From contig NZ_LR778301.1 in the NCBI RefSeq assembly GCF_902813185.1, forward strand, positions 1,674,001-1,738,000: a stretch of DNA of 64,000 nucleotides. Direction: 5' to 3'. Within the stretch, counting starts at the first letter, position 1. Each line of letters starts with the position of its first letter. Positions 25,962 to 34,613 of the stretch are shown here, piece after piece. The translations under genes were made by a program, and so were the position numbers. Source of the stretch: Denitratisoma oestradiolicum (lineage in GTDB: Bacteria > Pseudomonadota > Gammaproteobacteria > Burkholderiales > Rhodocyclaceae). A model generated the notes under the pieces. That model had not been told where the DNA came from, searched no databases, and saw only the letters and a list, made by a program, of their open reading frames with translations.

Positions 25962-26570
25962 ATGGACACCCATCCAAAACATTTGCCGGCCGATGAACGT
26001 CGTGCCGTAACTGTCGAATCCGTCGTGGCGCTTGCCGGTTCACAAAACCCAAGCGAGATCACCACTGCGGCTATCGCTAAACACATGAACTTGACCCAGG
26101 GTGCTCTGTTTCGACACTTCCCGAACAAGGAAGCCATTTGGCAGGCGGTCATGGAGTGGGTAGCAGAGCGCCTATTAGCCAGAATCGATCGATCCGCACA
26201 AGGAATCGAGTCGCCCTTGGCAGCCATGGAGGCGATGTTCATGAGCCATATCGAATTCGTTGCTGAGCACCCAGGTGTGCCAAGAATGATGTTTGGTGAG
26301 CTTCAGCGTGCCGAATCGACACCAGCCAAGCGCATGGTGCAAACCTTGATTCAGCGCTACGGCGAACGTTTGCATCGTCTCATCGAGAAAGGCAAGGCCA
26401 GCGGCGAGTTGTCTCTCTCGCTTGACAACGAGGCGGCGGCAACGCTGTTCATTGGCACGATCCAGGGCTTGGTCATGCAATCTCTGTTGGCGGGTGATGT
26501 GGGACGTATGCACCACGATGCGCCGCGCGTCTTTGCAATTTATCGGCGTGGCATAAGGAGTGTGCAATGA
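25962..26570 (+). CDS. TetR/AcrR-family repressor of the efflux operon
   Basis: A 202-residue TetR regulator. The N-terminal helix-turn-helix is ITTAAIAKHMNLTQGALFRH with FPNKEAIWQAV after it. The C-terminal ligand domain is helical. The start at 25962 has AGGAG at 25952-25956. A TTG/ATG extension at 25926 would run through the operator and is unlikely. The stop overlaps the next ATG (ATGA at 26567), so it is the first gene of the operon and probably represses it through the dyad at 25928-25947 until an efflux substrate binds. Confidence 0.9.
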   Translation: MDTHPKHLPADERRAVTVESVVALAGSQNPSEITTAAIAKHMNLTQGALFRHFPNKEAIWQAVMEWVAERLLARIDRSAQGIESPLAAMEAMFMSHIEFVAEHPGVPRMMFGELQRAESTPAKRMVQTLIQRYGERLHRLIEKGKASGELSLSLDNEAAATLFIGTIQGLVMQSLLAGDVGRMHHDAPRVFAIYRRGIRSVQ

Positions 26571-27718
26571 AAAAGTTACCCCTGCAAGGCCGCACCCTGG
26601 CGCTGCTTGCCGTCATCATTCCTTTGCTGGTGCTTTTTATTTATGTCGGTCTGCGATCAGGGCCGCTCGCCCCGGTTGCTGTGATGGTGGCAAGCGTGGA
26701 ATCACGGGCTATCACGCCGGCGCTGTTCGGCATCGGCACGGTGGAGGCTCGCTACACCTACAAGATCGGGCCGACGTTTGCAGGGCGTGTCAAACGCTTG
26801 GAGGTGCATGTAGGCGACCAGGTCAAGGCCGGACAGGTGCTCGGCGAGATGGAGCCGGTCGACCTCGATGATCGGGTGCGCTCACAGGAGTCGGCATTCA
26901 AGCGTGCGGAAGCGGCTTTGCGCGAGGCAGAAGCCCGGCAAGCCTACGCGCAAACCCAGGCGCGCCGCTACGAGCAATTGTTTGCGGTGCGCTCGACCAG
27001 CGAGGAAATCGTCACCACCAAGCGGCAGGAACTGCAGATCGCCGATGCCGCACTATCCGCTGCTCGGGAAGATATTGCCCGGACACGCTCCGACCGCGAA
27101 GGACTCGTCGCACAACGGAGCAACCTGCGTTTGATCGCGCCGGTCGATGGCGTAGTTGCCGTGCGCAATGCCGATCCCGGCACGACCATCGTCGCAGGCC
27201 AGGCCGTGGTGGAAGTGATCGACCCCAAGAGCCTGTGGGTTAACGTGCGCTTCGACCAGATCAGCGCATCGGGGCTGGCTGGGGGGCTGCCGGCTCGTAT
27301 CGTCCTGCGTTCGCGTGGCGGCCAGACGTTGAAAGGTCGCGTGCTGCGGGTGGAACCCAAGGCCGACGCGGTAACCGAGGAAACGCTGGCCAAGGTAACA
27401 TTCGACAACAAACCAGAACCTTTGCCGCCGGTGGGTGAGCTGGCCGAAGTCACGGTTGACTTGCCGGCGCTCCCGGCCGTTCCACTGATCCCCAACGCTG
27501 CCGTCCGGCGCGAGGGCGACAAGGTCGGTGTCTGGCAAATCGTGGATGGTGATCTGCGTTTCTCCCCGGTCAAGTTCGGCGCTTCCGACCTCAATGGTTA
27601 CGTGCAGGTGCGCGAAGGGCTCAAGCATGGGGACCAGGTTGTGACCTATAGCGAAAAGGCACTGACGGCGCGCAGCCGCATCCATGTGGTCGACCGCATC
27701 CAGGGAGTGCCACGATGA
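26567..27718 (+). CDS. HlyD/DevB-type membrane fusion protein
   Basis: Periplasmic adaptor of an ABC exporter, 383 residues, anchored by one N-terminal helix (LALLAVIIPLLVLFIYVGL). Lipoyl-like halves are KIGPTFAGRVKRLEVHVGDQ and NLRLIAPVDGVVAVRNADPG, separated by an alpha-hairpin coiled coil (SAFKRAEAALREAEARQAYA). The beta-barrel part follows (VNVRFDQISASGLAGGLPAR). It would link the permease to the NodT outer-membrane factor. Starts in the ATGA overlap with tetR, ends in an ATGA overlap with the permease gene. Confidence 0.9.
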   Translation: MKKLPLQGRTLALLAVIIPLLVLFIYVGLRSGPLAPVAVMVASVESRAITPALFGIGTVEARYTYKIGPTFAGRVKRLEVHVGDQVKAGQVLGEMEPVDLDDRVRSQESAFKRAEAALREAEARQAYAQTQARRYEQLFAVRSTSEEIVTTKRQELQIADAALSAAREDIARTRSDREGLVAQRSNLRLIAPVDGVVAVRNADPGTTIVAGQAVVEVIDPKSLWVNVRFDQISASGLAGGLPARIVLRSRGGQTLKGRVLRVEPKADAVTEETLAKVTFDNKPEPLPPVGELAEVTVDLPALPAVPLIPNAAVRREGDKVGVWQIVDGDLRFSPVKFGASDLNGYVQVREGLKHGDQVVTYSEKALTARSRIHVVDRIQGVPR

Positions 27719-28920
27719 TCAGCCTGGCCGGGCGCGACATTCTCCATGCCTGGGGAAAGTTCGTCTTCACCGGCATCGGGCTGGGTCTGCTGATCGGCGT
27801 CACCCTGGTCATGGCCGGGGTGTACCGGGGCATGGTGGACGACGGCAAGGCGCTGCTCGACAACAGTGGCGCCGACCTTTGGGTGGTGCAAAAGGATACT
27901 TTGGGTCCTTATGCGGAGTCGTCCAGCCTCAACGATGACGTGTATCGCGCCATTCTCGCCATGCCGGGAATCTCCCAGGCAGCGAACGTGACCTACCTGA
28001 CCATGCAGGTACGCAAGGGCGAGAGTGATGTACGCACCATGGTGGTCGGCATCGCGCCCGGTGCGTTGGGGGCTACACCCGGATGGCCTCCTTATCTCGT
28101 CACTGGACGCCAGATCACGCGCGGTCACTACGAGGCGGTGGCCGACATCGCCACCGGCTTCAGATTGGGAGATCGTCTTGCCATTCGCCGAAATCATTAC
28201 ACCGTCGTTGGGCTGACACGGCGCATGGTGTCGTCCAGCGGCGACCCGATGGTATTCATTCCACTCAAGGATGCCCAGGAGGCTCAGTTCCTCAAGGACA
28301 ACGACGCCATTTGGCAAAGCCGGCGCCGCACCGAAGCCAACCCCGCTTTCAATCGACCCGGTGTTCCAGGTTTGCTGGATGCTGTGATTGCTTCACAGAG
28401 CACCAACGCGTTCGTCAATGCCGTACTGGTCACACTGAAACCTGGTCATGCGCCGGACGAGGTTGCCGAATCCATCCAGCGCTGGAAGCGTTTGACGGTC
28501 TACACACGGGCACAGATGGAAGACATCCTCGTCGGTAAGTTGATTGCCACGTCGGCCAAGCAGATCGGCATGTTTCTAGTGATTCTGGCCATCGTTAGTG
28601 CGGCCATCGTTGCTTTCATCATCTATTCGCTGACCATGGATAAAATCCGCGAGATCGCGGTGTTGAAGCTCATCGGCACACGCAACCGAACCATCGCCGC
28701 GATGATCATGCAGCAGGCGCTCGCCCTGGGCGTGATTGGTTTCGTGGTCGGCAAGATCACAGCCACTTTCTCAGCGCCCCTGTTTCCCAAGTACGTACTG
28801 CTGATGCCGCTGGATTCCATCGCCGGTTTTTTCGCCGTGCTCGCAATCTGCGTGCTGGCCAGCATCGTCGCCATTCGCATGGCGCTCAAGGTCGATCCGG
28901 CCGAAGCCATTGGAGGTTGA
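27715..28920 (+). CDS. ABC exporter permease (DevC/MacB FtsX-type)
   Basis: Inner-membrane permease of 401 residues with the MacB/FtsX layout: one helix at the N-terminus (FVFTGIGLGLLIGVTLVMAG), a large periplasmic domain (about 40-270), then three helices (IGMFLVILAIVSAAIVAFII, ALALGVIGFVVGKITATF, IAGFFAVLAICVLASIVAIR). The cytoplasmic loop has KIREIAVLKLIGTRNRTIAA, typical of FtsX/DevC permeases. Coupled by overlap with the fusion protein upstream; the ATPase gene follows by 1 bp. Confidence 0.9.
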   Translation: MISLAGRDILHAWGKFVFTGIGLGLLIGVTLVMAGVYRGMVDDGKALLDNSGADLWVVQKDTLGPYAESSSLNDDVYRAILAMPGISQAANVTYLTMQVRKGESDVRTMVVGIAPGALGATPGWPPYLVTGRQITRGHYEAVADIATGFRLGDRLAIRRNHYTVVGLTRRMVSSSGDPMVFIPLKDAQEAQFLKDNDAIWQSRRRTEANPAFNRPGVPGLLDAVIASQSTNAFVNAVLVTLKPGHAPDEVAESIQRWKRLTVYTRAQMEDILVGKLIATSAKQIGMFLVILAIVSAAIVAFIIYSLTMDKIREIAVLKLIGTRNRTIAAMIMQQALALGVIGFVVGKITATFSAPLFPKYVLLMPLDSIAGFFAVLAICVLASIVAIRMALKVDPAEAIGG

Positions 28921-28921
28921 G

Positions 28922-29632
28922 ATGAGTGGCAAAGGCATTCGCATCGAAGGTTTGAGAAAACGTTATGGCGAGGGCGATACCGCGGTCGATGCCTTGAAAG
29001 GCGTGGACATGCAGGTGGCGCCGGGTGAGGTGGTGGGCCTGATCGGCCCTTCCGGCTCGGGTAAGAGCACTCTGCTCAAATGCCTGGGCGCGGTGATTGA
29101 TCCGACTGCCGGTCGCATGACGCTGGGCGATGAAGTGATCTATGACGATGGCTGGAGAGTCCGTGATCTGCGTGCCTTGCGGCGCGACAAGATTGGTTTC
29201 GTATTCCAGGCGCCATACCTGATTCCGTTTCTCGATGTCACCGACAACGTGGCGCTACTGCCGATGCTCGCAGGCGTCGCCAATGGAGAGTCGCGCGCGA
29301 AGGCACTGGAACTGCTCACGGCGCTCGATGTGCAACACCGGGCGCGCGCCATGCCCTCGCAACTCTCCGGTGGCGAGCAGCAACGGGTTGCCATAGCGCG
29401 CGGATTGGTCAATCGCCCGCCGGTGATCCTGGCCGATGAACCCACTGCGCCGCTGGATTCCGAGCGTGCCATGGCTGTGATTCGCATCCTCAACAACATG
29501 GCCCGGAAGTTCGAGACCGCCATCATCGTCGTCACCCATGACGAAAAGATCATCCCCACCTTCAAGCGCATCTACCACATCCGCGATGGCGTGACCCATG
29601 AGGAAGCCGGCGAAGGACGGGGGTTCGAATGA
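28922..29632 (+). CDS. ABC exporter ATP-binding protein (DevA/LolD/MacB type)
   Basis: ATPase of 236 residues that powers the exporter. Walker A GPSGSGKST, Q-loop VFQAPYLIPF, signature LSGGEQQRVAIAR, Walker B VILADEPTAPLD and the switch His in VVTHDEKI are all present, so it is catalytically intact. In family members the residue after the Walker B DEPT is usually Gly or Ala followed by ALD; here it is APLD. The start at 28922 (ATGAGTGGC) lies just after the permease stop. Confidence 0.92.
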   Translation: MSGKGIRIEGLRKRYGEGDTAVDALKGVDMQVAPGEVVGLIGPSGSGKSTLLKCLGAVIDPTAGRMTLGDEVIYDDGWRVRDLRALRRDKIGFVFQAPYLIPFLDVTDNVALLPMLAGVANGESRAKALELLTALDVQHRARAMPSQLSGGEQQRVAIARGLVNRPPVILADEPTAPLDSERAMAVIRILNNMARKFETAIIVVTHDEKIIPTFKRIYHIRDGVTHEEAGEGRGFE

Positions 29633-29660
29633 GAGAACGATTGAATTCCAGGAGATTTTC

Positions 29661-30134
29661 ATGACCCACCGCAAACACAGCCACGCCTCTGGAACTGTCA
29701 CCCTGACCGTTACGGCCTGCCTGCTTTTATGGGGTTTTCAGTTGCCAGCTTGGGCTGGTGACGCTACCCAGGTTGAGCCACTGGCGCTACGCAAGATCAT
29801 GCAGGAACTCGGGCGCAACATGCAGGCTATTACCGGTGCGATTTCGCAGGAGGAATGGGTTCAGGTCGTTCAGCTTGCCCCCAAAGTTTCTGCACACCCC
29901 GAGCCACCGCTTACTGAAAAAATGCGCATCCTTGCTTACCTCGGCGCTGATGCGACCAAGTTCAGAAACTTTGACGCGCAGACTCACGAGGCGGCGCTGG
30001 CCATGAAGCTGGCTGCTGCGAGCAGCGACGGCAAGGCGGTGATCCAATCATTCGCCCACGTGCAGGAAAGCTGCTTGGGCTGCCACCAAGCTTTCCGTAA
30101 ACCTTTCGTGGAGCATTTTTATGGAGCACGCTAA
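29661..30134 (+). CDS. Cytochrome c'-like monohaem protein in the efflux operon
   Basis: A 157-residue protein with a signal peptide (core VTLTVTACLLLWGFQLPAWA) and one haem motif near the C-terminus, ESCLGCHQAFRKPF. A C-terminal CxxCH followed by a basic stretch is the layout of cytochrome c'/c556 four-helix-bundle proteins. No other haem ligand is clear. It lies between the ATPase and outer-membrane genes and its end overlaps the next gene by 14 bp, so it belongs to the operon. A haem protein is not a standard part of tripartite ABC exporters; it may sense or protect against a redox-active or nitrosative substrate (inference). Confidence 0.8.
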   Translation: MTHRKHSHASGTVTLTVTACLLLWGFQLPAWAGDATQVEPLALRKIMQELGRNMQAITGAISQEEWVQVVQLAPKVSAHPEPPLTEKMRILAYLGADATKFRNFDAQTHEAALAMKLAAASSDGKAVIQSFAHVQESCLGCHQAFRKPFVEHFYGAR

Positions 30135-31608
30135 AGCATGCCAGCGCCCCATCAGCCTCGAAAGACGGCTTGCGGCAACTTACCTGGTAGCTGGTCTGGT
30201 CACCGCCGGTCTGGCCGGCTGCGCCGCCGGCCCTGATTTTCAGCATCCCACTGCACCCGATGTGGTTCGCTACACTGCAACACCGGTGGCTGATAGAAGC
30301 GCGTCTGCTCCCACGCAGTTCGGCGAAACACAACGTCTAGTCGAAGGGCTTCCGATCAAAACGCAATGGTGGCAAGGCTTGGGTTCATCCGCACTCGACG
30401 GACTGATCAACGAAGCTTTCCATGTCAGCCCGACGCTGGCGAGCATCAGCGCCAATTTTCGACAGGCGCAGGAGCTTCTTGCCGCACAGGCGGGCTCGAC
30501 GCAATATCCACAGGTAGATGTCGCACTGGGATCTCAGCGCCAGCAAATGAGTCCCAGTAGCCAAGGGTTGAGCGGAGATACACGTCAATTCAGCCTCTAC
30601 AACGCCAGCGTTGGCGTGCATTACAACCTCGATCTGGCTGGCGGCAACCGGCGCGCACTCGAAGCCTTGGCTGCTCGCGCCGACTACCGTCGCTTCGAAC
30701 TGAATGCTGCGCGCTTGGCCCTTGCCGGCAACATGGCAACCGCAGCCATTACCCGAGCACGTCTCGCCGCGCAACTAGAAGCCACTACTGCCATTTTGCG
30801 CGTGCAGGATGAGCAACTGCGCCTAGCCCATGAACGCGTGCGTATCGGTCAGGCCTCACCTGATGAAGCGTTGAGCCTACAAGCTCAGGCGGAGCAAACG
30901 CGGGCAGAACTGCCTGCGCTGCGTAAACAACTGCAACAAACCGAACATCTACTGGCGGTGCTGGCCGGCCGTGCCCCAGGCACGGGTGGCATCCCGGCCT
31001 TCACTCTGGCCGATTTCACTCTGCCCGTCGAGATGCCGCTCGTCGTGCCCTCAGAACTGGTGCGCCGCCGACCGGATATCCAGGCGTCAGAGGCGCTGTT
31101 GCATGCGGCCAATGCAGATTATGGCATGGCAGTCTCCAAGCTCTACCCACAGATCAACCTGAGCGCCAACCTTGGCTCTCAAGCGCTGACTACCGGTGCC
31201 CTGTTCGGTAGTGGCTCGGCGGTGTGGGGCCTGGTTGCGCAGCTCACCCAGCCTCTTTTTAATCCAGGGCTATCCGCTGAAAAAAGGGCAGCGCTCGCCG
31301 CTTTTGATGCCGCAGCAGCCAATTACCAGAGTGTCGTATTGGAGTCTTTACGTAACGTCGCCGATACCCTGCGCGCGGTGGAAAGCGATGCACAGACCTT
31401 GACTGCCCTTGCTGCCGCTGATACGGCTGCACAGGCCTCCTTGCAGTCGGTCGAGCGGCAATACCAGTTGGGCGCGGCCAGCTATCTGCAACTGCTCATC
31501 GCGCAGCAACAGGCACAGCAAATCCGGATCAATATGGTTGCGGCCCAGGCACAACGTTTGGTCGATAGTGTTGCTTTGTATCAAGCCTTGGGAGGCGATG
31601 TCAGTTAA
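30121..31608 (+). CDS. NodT/TolC-family outer membrane factor
   Basis: Outer-membrane channel of the tripartite exporter, 495 residues. An N-terminal lipoprotein signal (VTAGLAGCAAGPDF, lipid-bearing Cys at about 33) and the NodT-type repeat structure are visible: QWWQGLGSSALDGLINEAFH, RVRIGQASPDEALSLQAQAE, LLAVLAGRAPG, LVRRRPDIQASEALLHAANA and YQLGAASYLQLLIAQQQAQQ. The ATG at 30121 overlaps the end of the cytochrome gene by 14 bp. It completes the export route from inner membrane to the outside. Confidence 0.9.
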   Translation: MEHAKACQRPISLERRLAATYLVAGLVTAGLAGCAAGPDFQHPTAPDVVRYTATPVADRSASAPTQFGETQRLVEGLPIKTQWWQGLGSSALDGLINEAFHVSPTLASISANFRQAQELLAAQAGSTQYPQVDVALGSQRQQMSPSSQGLSGDTRQFSLYNASVGVHYNLDLAGGNRRALEALAARADYRRFELNAARLALAGNMATAAITRARLAAQLEATTAILRVQDEQLRLAHERVRIGQASPDEALSLQAQAEQTRAELPALRKQLQQTEHLLAVLAGRAPGTGGIPAFTLADFTLPVEMPLVVPSELVRRRPDIQASEALLHAANADYGMAVSKLYPQINLSANLGSQALTTGALFGSGSAVWGLVAQLTQPLFNPGLSAEKRAALAAFDAAAANYQSVVLESLRNVADTLRAVESDAQTLTALAAADTAAQASLQSVERQYQLGAASYLQLLIAQQQAQQIRINMVAAQAQRLVDSVALYQALGGDVS

Positions 31609-31617
31609 GGCTATAGC

Positions 31618-31967
31618 TCAAGCCGACACATTTCCTGACGAGGTCAGCCGAGTTCTCCAACGTAACGCCCCAAGGCCGACAGCAGCGATCAATGCAGCTC
31701 CGAGGAACGGCAACACCGTCAGGTTGACAGACTGCCACCCCCACGCATTGAGTAAGCCACCCGCCGAGAACGACGCAAGGCTGGCCGAGCCAAACATCAG
31801 GAAGTCATGGGCAGCCTGCGTCTTGGCTCACTCGGGCGGTAGGCTTCGTCAGCAAGGTCGTACCACCGATGAACAAGAAATTCCAACCCACGCCCAACAG
31901 AATCAGTCCAGACAGGAAGTGCAGGAATTCAATGCCAGTCAGCGCTATGGTGACGTGCCCAGCCAGC
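31618..31967 (-). pseudogene. Degraded MFS transporter C-terminal fragment
   Basis: On the minus strand two or three frames together read an MFS-transporter tail: ALTGIEFLHFLSGLILLGVG and NFLFIGGTTLLT, then after a frameshift EAYRPSE, then after another DFLMFGSASLASFSAGGLLN and AWGWQSVNLTVLPFLGAALI, ending at a TGA (31618-31620). Single-base deletions near 31850 and 31832 restore the frame. There is no N-terminal half. It is a dead relic, opposite to the efflux operon. Confidence 0.65.
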
Positions 31968-32099
31968 AGCGCGATTCAGTACTGCCTCATATCAGCGGAT
32001 GCCGTGCGGCTTCTACAAGAACAGGGCTATACCGCTTTGCAATTACGGGAGGGAGTTGCTGAGTGGGCGCAAGTACAAGGCGCAGCCTCCAATACTTAG
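31968..32099 (+). pseudogene. Rhodanese-domain 3' fragment
   Basis: The plus-strand frame ending at TAG 32097-32099 reads YCLISADAVRLLQEQGYTAL and QLREGVAEWAQV, which matches the C-terminal half of a rhodanese (active-site Cys loop, then the LxxGVxEW end) as found in ArsR-rhodanese regulators. The N-terminal half is absent; the fragment abuts the MFS relic at about 31967. Its stop lies inside the right inverted repeat. Confidence 0.55.
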
Positions 32100-32132
32100 C
32101 GTACTTTAAATTCCGTTTTCTGAGACGACCCC
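32095..32132. repeat. Right inverted repeat (Tn3-family type)
   Basis: A 38-bp end running CTTAGCGT...GACCCC on the plus strand, so its outward edge reads GGGGTCGTCTCAG on the minus strand. It pairs with the left repeat at 25807-25845. It directly abuts the CHAT-gene fragment. Confidence 0.85.
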
Positions 32133-32426
32133 GGCATGTCCATTCCCCGGCTGCCGGAAACGGCGGATGAGGCCCGGGAAATCGCCGCCGTGGTGAGCGG
32201 CCACAGCGAAATCTATCTGCGGGAAAAGGCCCAGGAGCACACCGTCAAGTCCCTGGATCTGAAAGCTGCCCGCTATTTGCATTTCGCCACCCACGGCATC
32301 CTGGGCGGAGAGTTCGTCGAAATCAACAAGGCCCTGGCGGCGGAGCAGGGGGAGGGTGCAGGGCGTCCCCTGGAGAACGGCGGTTCCGGAGTGGGTGTTT
32401 CGTCCCGGGGAGAACCGCCCCTCTGA
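32133..32426 (+). pseudogene. CHAT-domain (caspase-like) protein fragment
   Basis: About 95 residues (frame from 32136). PRLPETADEAREIAAVVSGH, SEIYLREKAQEHTVKSLDLK and ARYLHFATHGILGGEF are a CHAT-domain core with the catalytic-type His of the HxATHG motif. The second half of the domain, with the catalytic Cys (usually in a SAC.T motif), is missing, and the frame ends in an unrelated tail (EQGEGAGRPLENGGSG). It is in the same orientation as the fragment at 25647-25835 and is probably part of the same gene, which the transposable element disrupted. Confidence 0.6.
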
Positions 32427-34547
32427 CTATTCGCTGGTCAGCTCCGCCAGCAGGGTTTCCTGAGCCGATACCCGGTTGCGGCGCGCCAACTTGAGGTGGT
32501 AGTTGCCGTTGCCATCCATGGTCCAGGCCTGGCTGTTGTCGTCCAGGTAGGGTTGCAGGCCTTCCTTGATGACGCGGCGCTTGAGCTTGGTGTCAAGTAC
32601 CGGGAAGGCTGTTTCGATGCGGCGCACGAAATTCCGCTCCATCCAGTCGGCGCTGGACAGGTAAAGGGTTTCCGCGCCATCGGCGAAGAAATAGAAAATC
32701 CGGTGATGTTCGAGGAAGCGACCGATCACCGAGCGTACCCGGATGTGCTCCGACATGCCCTTGACGCCGGGGCGCAGGGCGCAGACGCCGCGCACGATCA
32801 GGTCCACCTGGACGCCGGCCTTGGAGGCATCGTAAAGGGCCTCGATGACTTCCGAATCCACCAGGGCGTTCATCTTGGCGATCACCTTGGCCGGGCGCCC
32901 GGCCTTGGCAATGGTGGTTTCGTTGCGTATCGCCGCCAGGATGTTGGCATGGAGGGTGAAGGGGGCCTGCCAGAGGTGGCGCAGAGGCGCGGTCTTGCCC
33001 ATGCCGGTGAGCTGCTTGAACAGCTCATTGACGTCCTCGCCGATCTCCGGATTGCAGGTCATCAGGCCGAAGTCGGTATAGATACGGGTGGTGCGGGGGT
33101 GATAGTTGCCGGTGCCCAGATGCACGTAGCGCCGATACTTGCCGTCTTCCCGGCGCAGCACCATCAGCATCTTGGCGTGGGTCTTGTAGCCGAAGACGCC
33201 ATAGACCACGTGGGCGCCCACTTCCTCCAGGCGGCCGGCGATGTCCAGGTTGGCCTCCTCGTCGAAGCGGGCCATCAGTTCCACCACCACGCTGACTTCC
33301 TTGCCCTTCTCGGCGGCCTTGACCAGATGTTCCATCAACACGGAATCCGTACCGGTGCGATAGACAGTCATCTTGATCGCCACCACGTCCGGGTCTTCCG
33401 CTGCCTGCTCCAGCAGTTGCACCACCGGGGTGAAGGACTGGAAGGGATGATGCAGCAGGATGTCTTGCTTGCGGATGCTGGCGAAGATGTCGAAGCGCTT
33501 GGTCAATGACTTGGGCAGGCTGGGCTGGAAGGGCTTGAACTTGAGACGTGGCTCATTGACCCGGTCCGGGATGGACATCAGGCGCACCAGATTGACGATA
33601 CCCGGCACCCGGTAGAGGTCGTCCCGGCTCAATGCGAATTGGGCCAGCAGGAAATCGGACAGTATCTCTGGGCAGTCTTCAGCCACTTCCAGGCGCACCG
33701 AATCGCCGAAGTGGCGCTGGGGCAGTTCGCCCTGGAGGGCGGTGCGCAGGTTCTTCACCTCCTCGTCGTCCACGAACAGGTCGGAGTTGCGGGTGACCCG
33801 GAACTGATGGCAACCCAGCACGTTCATGCCGGCGAACAGCTCGTTCACATGCTCGTGCATGATGGAGGAGAGGAAGACGAAACCGTAGTCTACCTCCACC
33901 AGGTCCGCGGGCAACTGAATCACCCGGGGCAGGGCACGAGGTGCCTGGACGATGGCGGCGCCACCGTTGCGGCCGAAGTCGTCGCGGCCTTCCAGTTCCA
34001 CGGCGAAGTTCAAGCTCTTGTTCAGTACCCGGGGAAAGGGATGGGCCGGATCGAGGCCGATGGGGGTCAGCACCGGCATCACTTCCTTCAGGAAGTAGTT
34101 TCGTATCCAGGCCCGCTGGGCAGCGGTCCAGTCCCGGCGGCGCAGGAATACGATGCCTTCCCGTTGCAGGGCCGGCAGGATGGATTCATTGAGCAGGGCG
34201 TACTGCTCGGAGACCAGGGCCTGGGCCTGCAAGGAGATACGACGGAATACCTCCAGGGGGGGCAGGCCGTCTAGGCCGGGAATGCGGCTGTTGAGCTTAA
34301 TCTGCTCCTTGATGCCGGCGACCCGGATTTCGAAGAATTCGTCCAGGTTGCTGGAAACGATGCAGAGGAAGCGCAGCCGTTCCAGCAGTGGCACACGCTT
34401 GTCGGCCGCCTGGTTCAGGACGCGCCGGTTGAAGGCCAGCAGCGACAGTTCGCGATTGAGGAAATGTTCCGAGGGAAAGAAGGCGAGGGGGGCCTGGGCT
34501 GACACCATGGACTTACGCTTTTCGGCGTGGGAGCGATTCGAGGCCAT
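32427..34547 (-). CDS. ppk: Polyphosphate kinase 1
   Basis: Makes inorganic polyphosphate from ATP reversibly; 706 residues, full length. Sequence blocks of PPK1 are present: the N-terminal domain (FLNRELSLLAFNRRVLNQA), a head domain (FLCIVSSNLDEFFEIRVAGI), and the catalytic C-terminal domains with VHLGTGNYHPRTTRIYTDFG (phosphohistidine region) and SADWMERNFVRRIE. The start at 34547 has no competing upstream option. The opposite-strand CHAT remnant ends at its 3' side with no gap. The aminotransferase gene upstream is on the same strand, separated by a strong hairpin. Confidence 0.96.
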   Translation of the reverse strand: MASNRSHAEKRKSMVSAQAPLAFFPSEHFLNRELSLLAFNRRVLNQAADKRVPLLERLRFLCIVSSNLDEFFEIRVAGIKEQIKLNSRIPGLDGLPPLEVFRRISLQAQALVSEQYALLNESILPALQREGIVFLRRRDWTAAQRAWIRNYFLKEVMPVLTPIGLDPAHPFPRVLNKSLNFAVELEGRDDFGRNGGAAIVQAPRALPRVIQLPADLVEVDYGFVFLSSIMHEHVNELFAGMNVLGCHQFRVTRNSDLFVDDEEVKNLRTALQGELPQRHFGDSVRLEVAEDCPEILSDFLLAQFALSRDDLYRVPGIVNLVRLMSIPDRVNEPRLKFKPFQPSLPKSLTKRFDIFASIRKQDILLHHPFQSFTPVVQLLEQAAEDPDVVAIKMTVYRTGTDSVLMEHLVKAAEKGKEVSVVVELMARFDEEANLDIAGRLEEVGAHVVYGVFGYKTHAKMLMVLRREDGKYRRYVHLGTGNYHPRTTRIYTDFGLMTCNPEIGEDVNELFKQLTGMGKTAPLRHLWQAPFTLHANILAAIRNETTIAKAGRPAKVIAKMNALVDSEVIEALYDASKAGVQVDLIVRGVCALRPGVKGMSEHIRVRSVIGRFLEHHRIFYFFADGAETLYLSSADWMERNFVRRIETAFPVLDTKLKRRVIKEGLQPYLDDNSQAWTMDGNGNYHLKLARRNRVSAQETLLAELTSE

Positions 34548-34613
34548 GATTGTCTTTCAGTCGTATTACGGAACCATTACAGATATTGCATCCGGGCATA
34601 CGCCTTTCGGCCA

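Larger units (their letters stand above)
25807..32132. mobile_element. Non-autonomous Tn3-like element carrying an ABC efflux operon
   Basis: About 6.3 kb bounded by inverted repeats of 38-39 bp with GGGG...TAAG ends. Cargo: TetR regulator, membrane-fusion protein, ABC permease, ABC ATPase, c'-type cytochrome and NodT outer-membrane factor, then fragments of an MFS transporter and a rhodanese. I find no transposase (about 1000 residues in this family), resolvase or res site in the interval. It would need a related transposase in trans. No 5-bp target duplication is visible at the flanks (GGACC left, GGCAT right). It sits between two parts of one CHAT-type gene. Confidence 0.75.
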
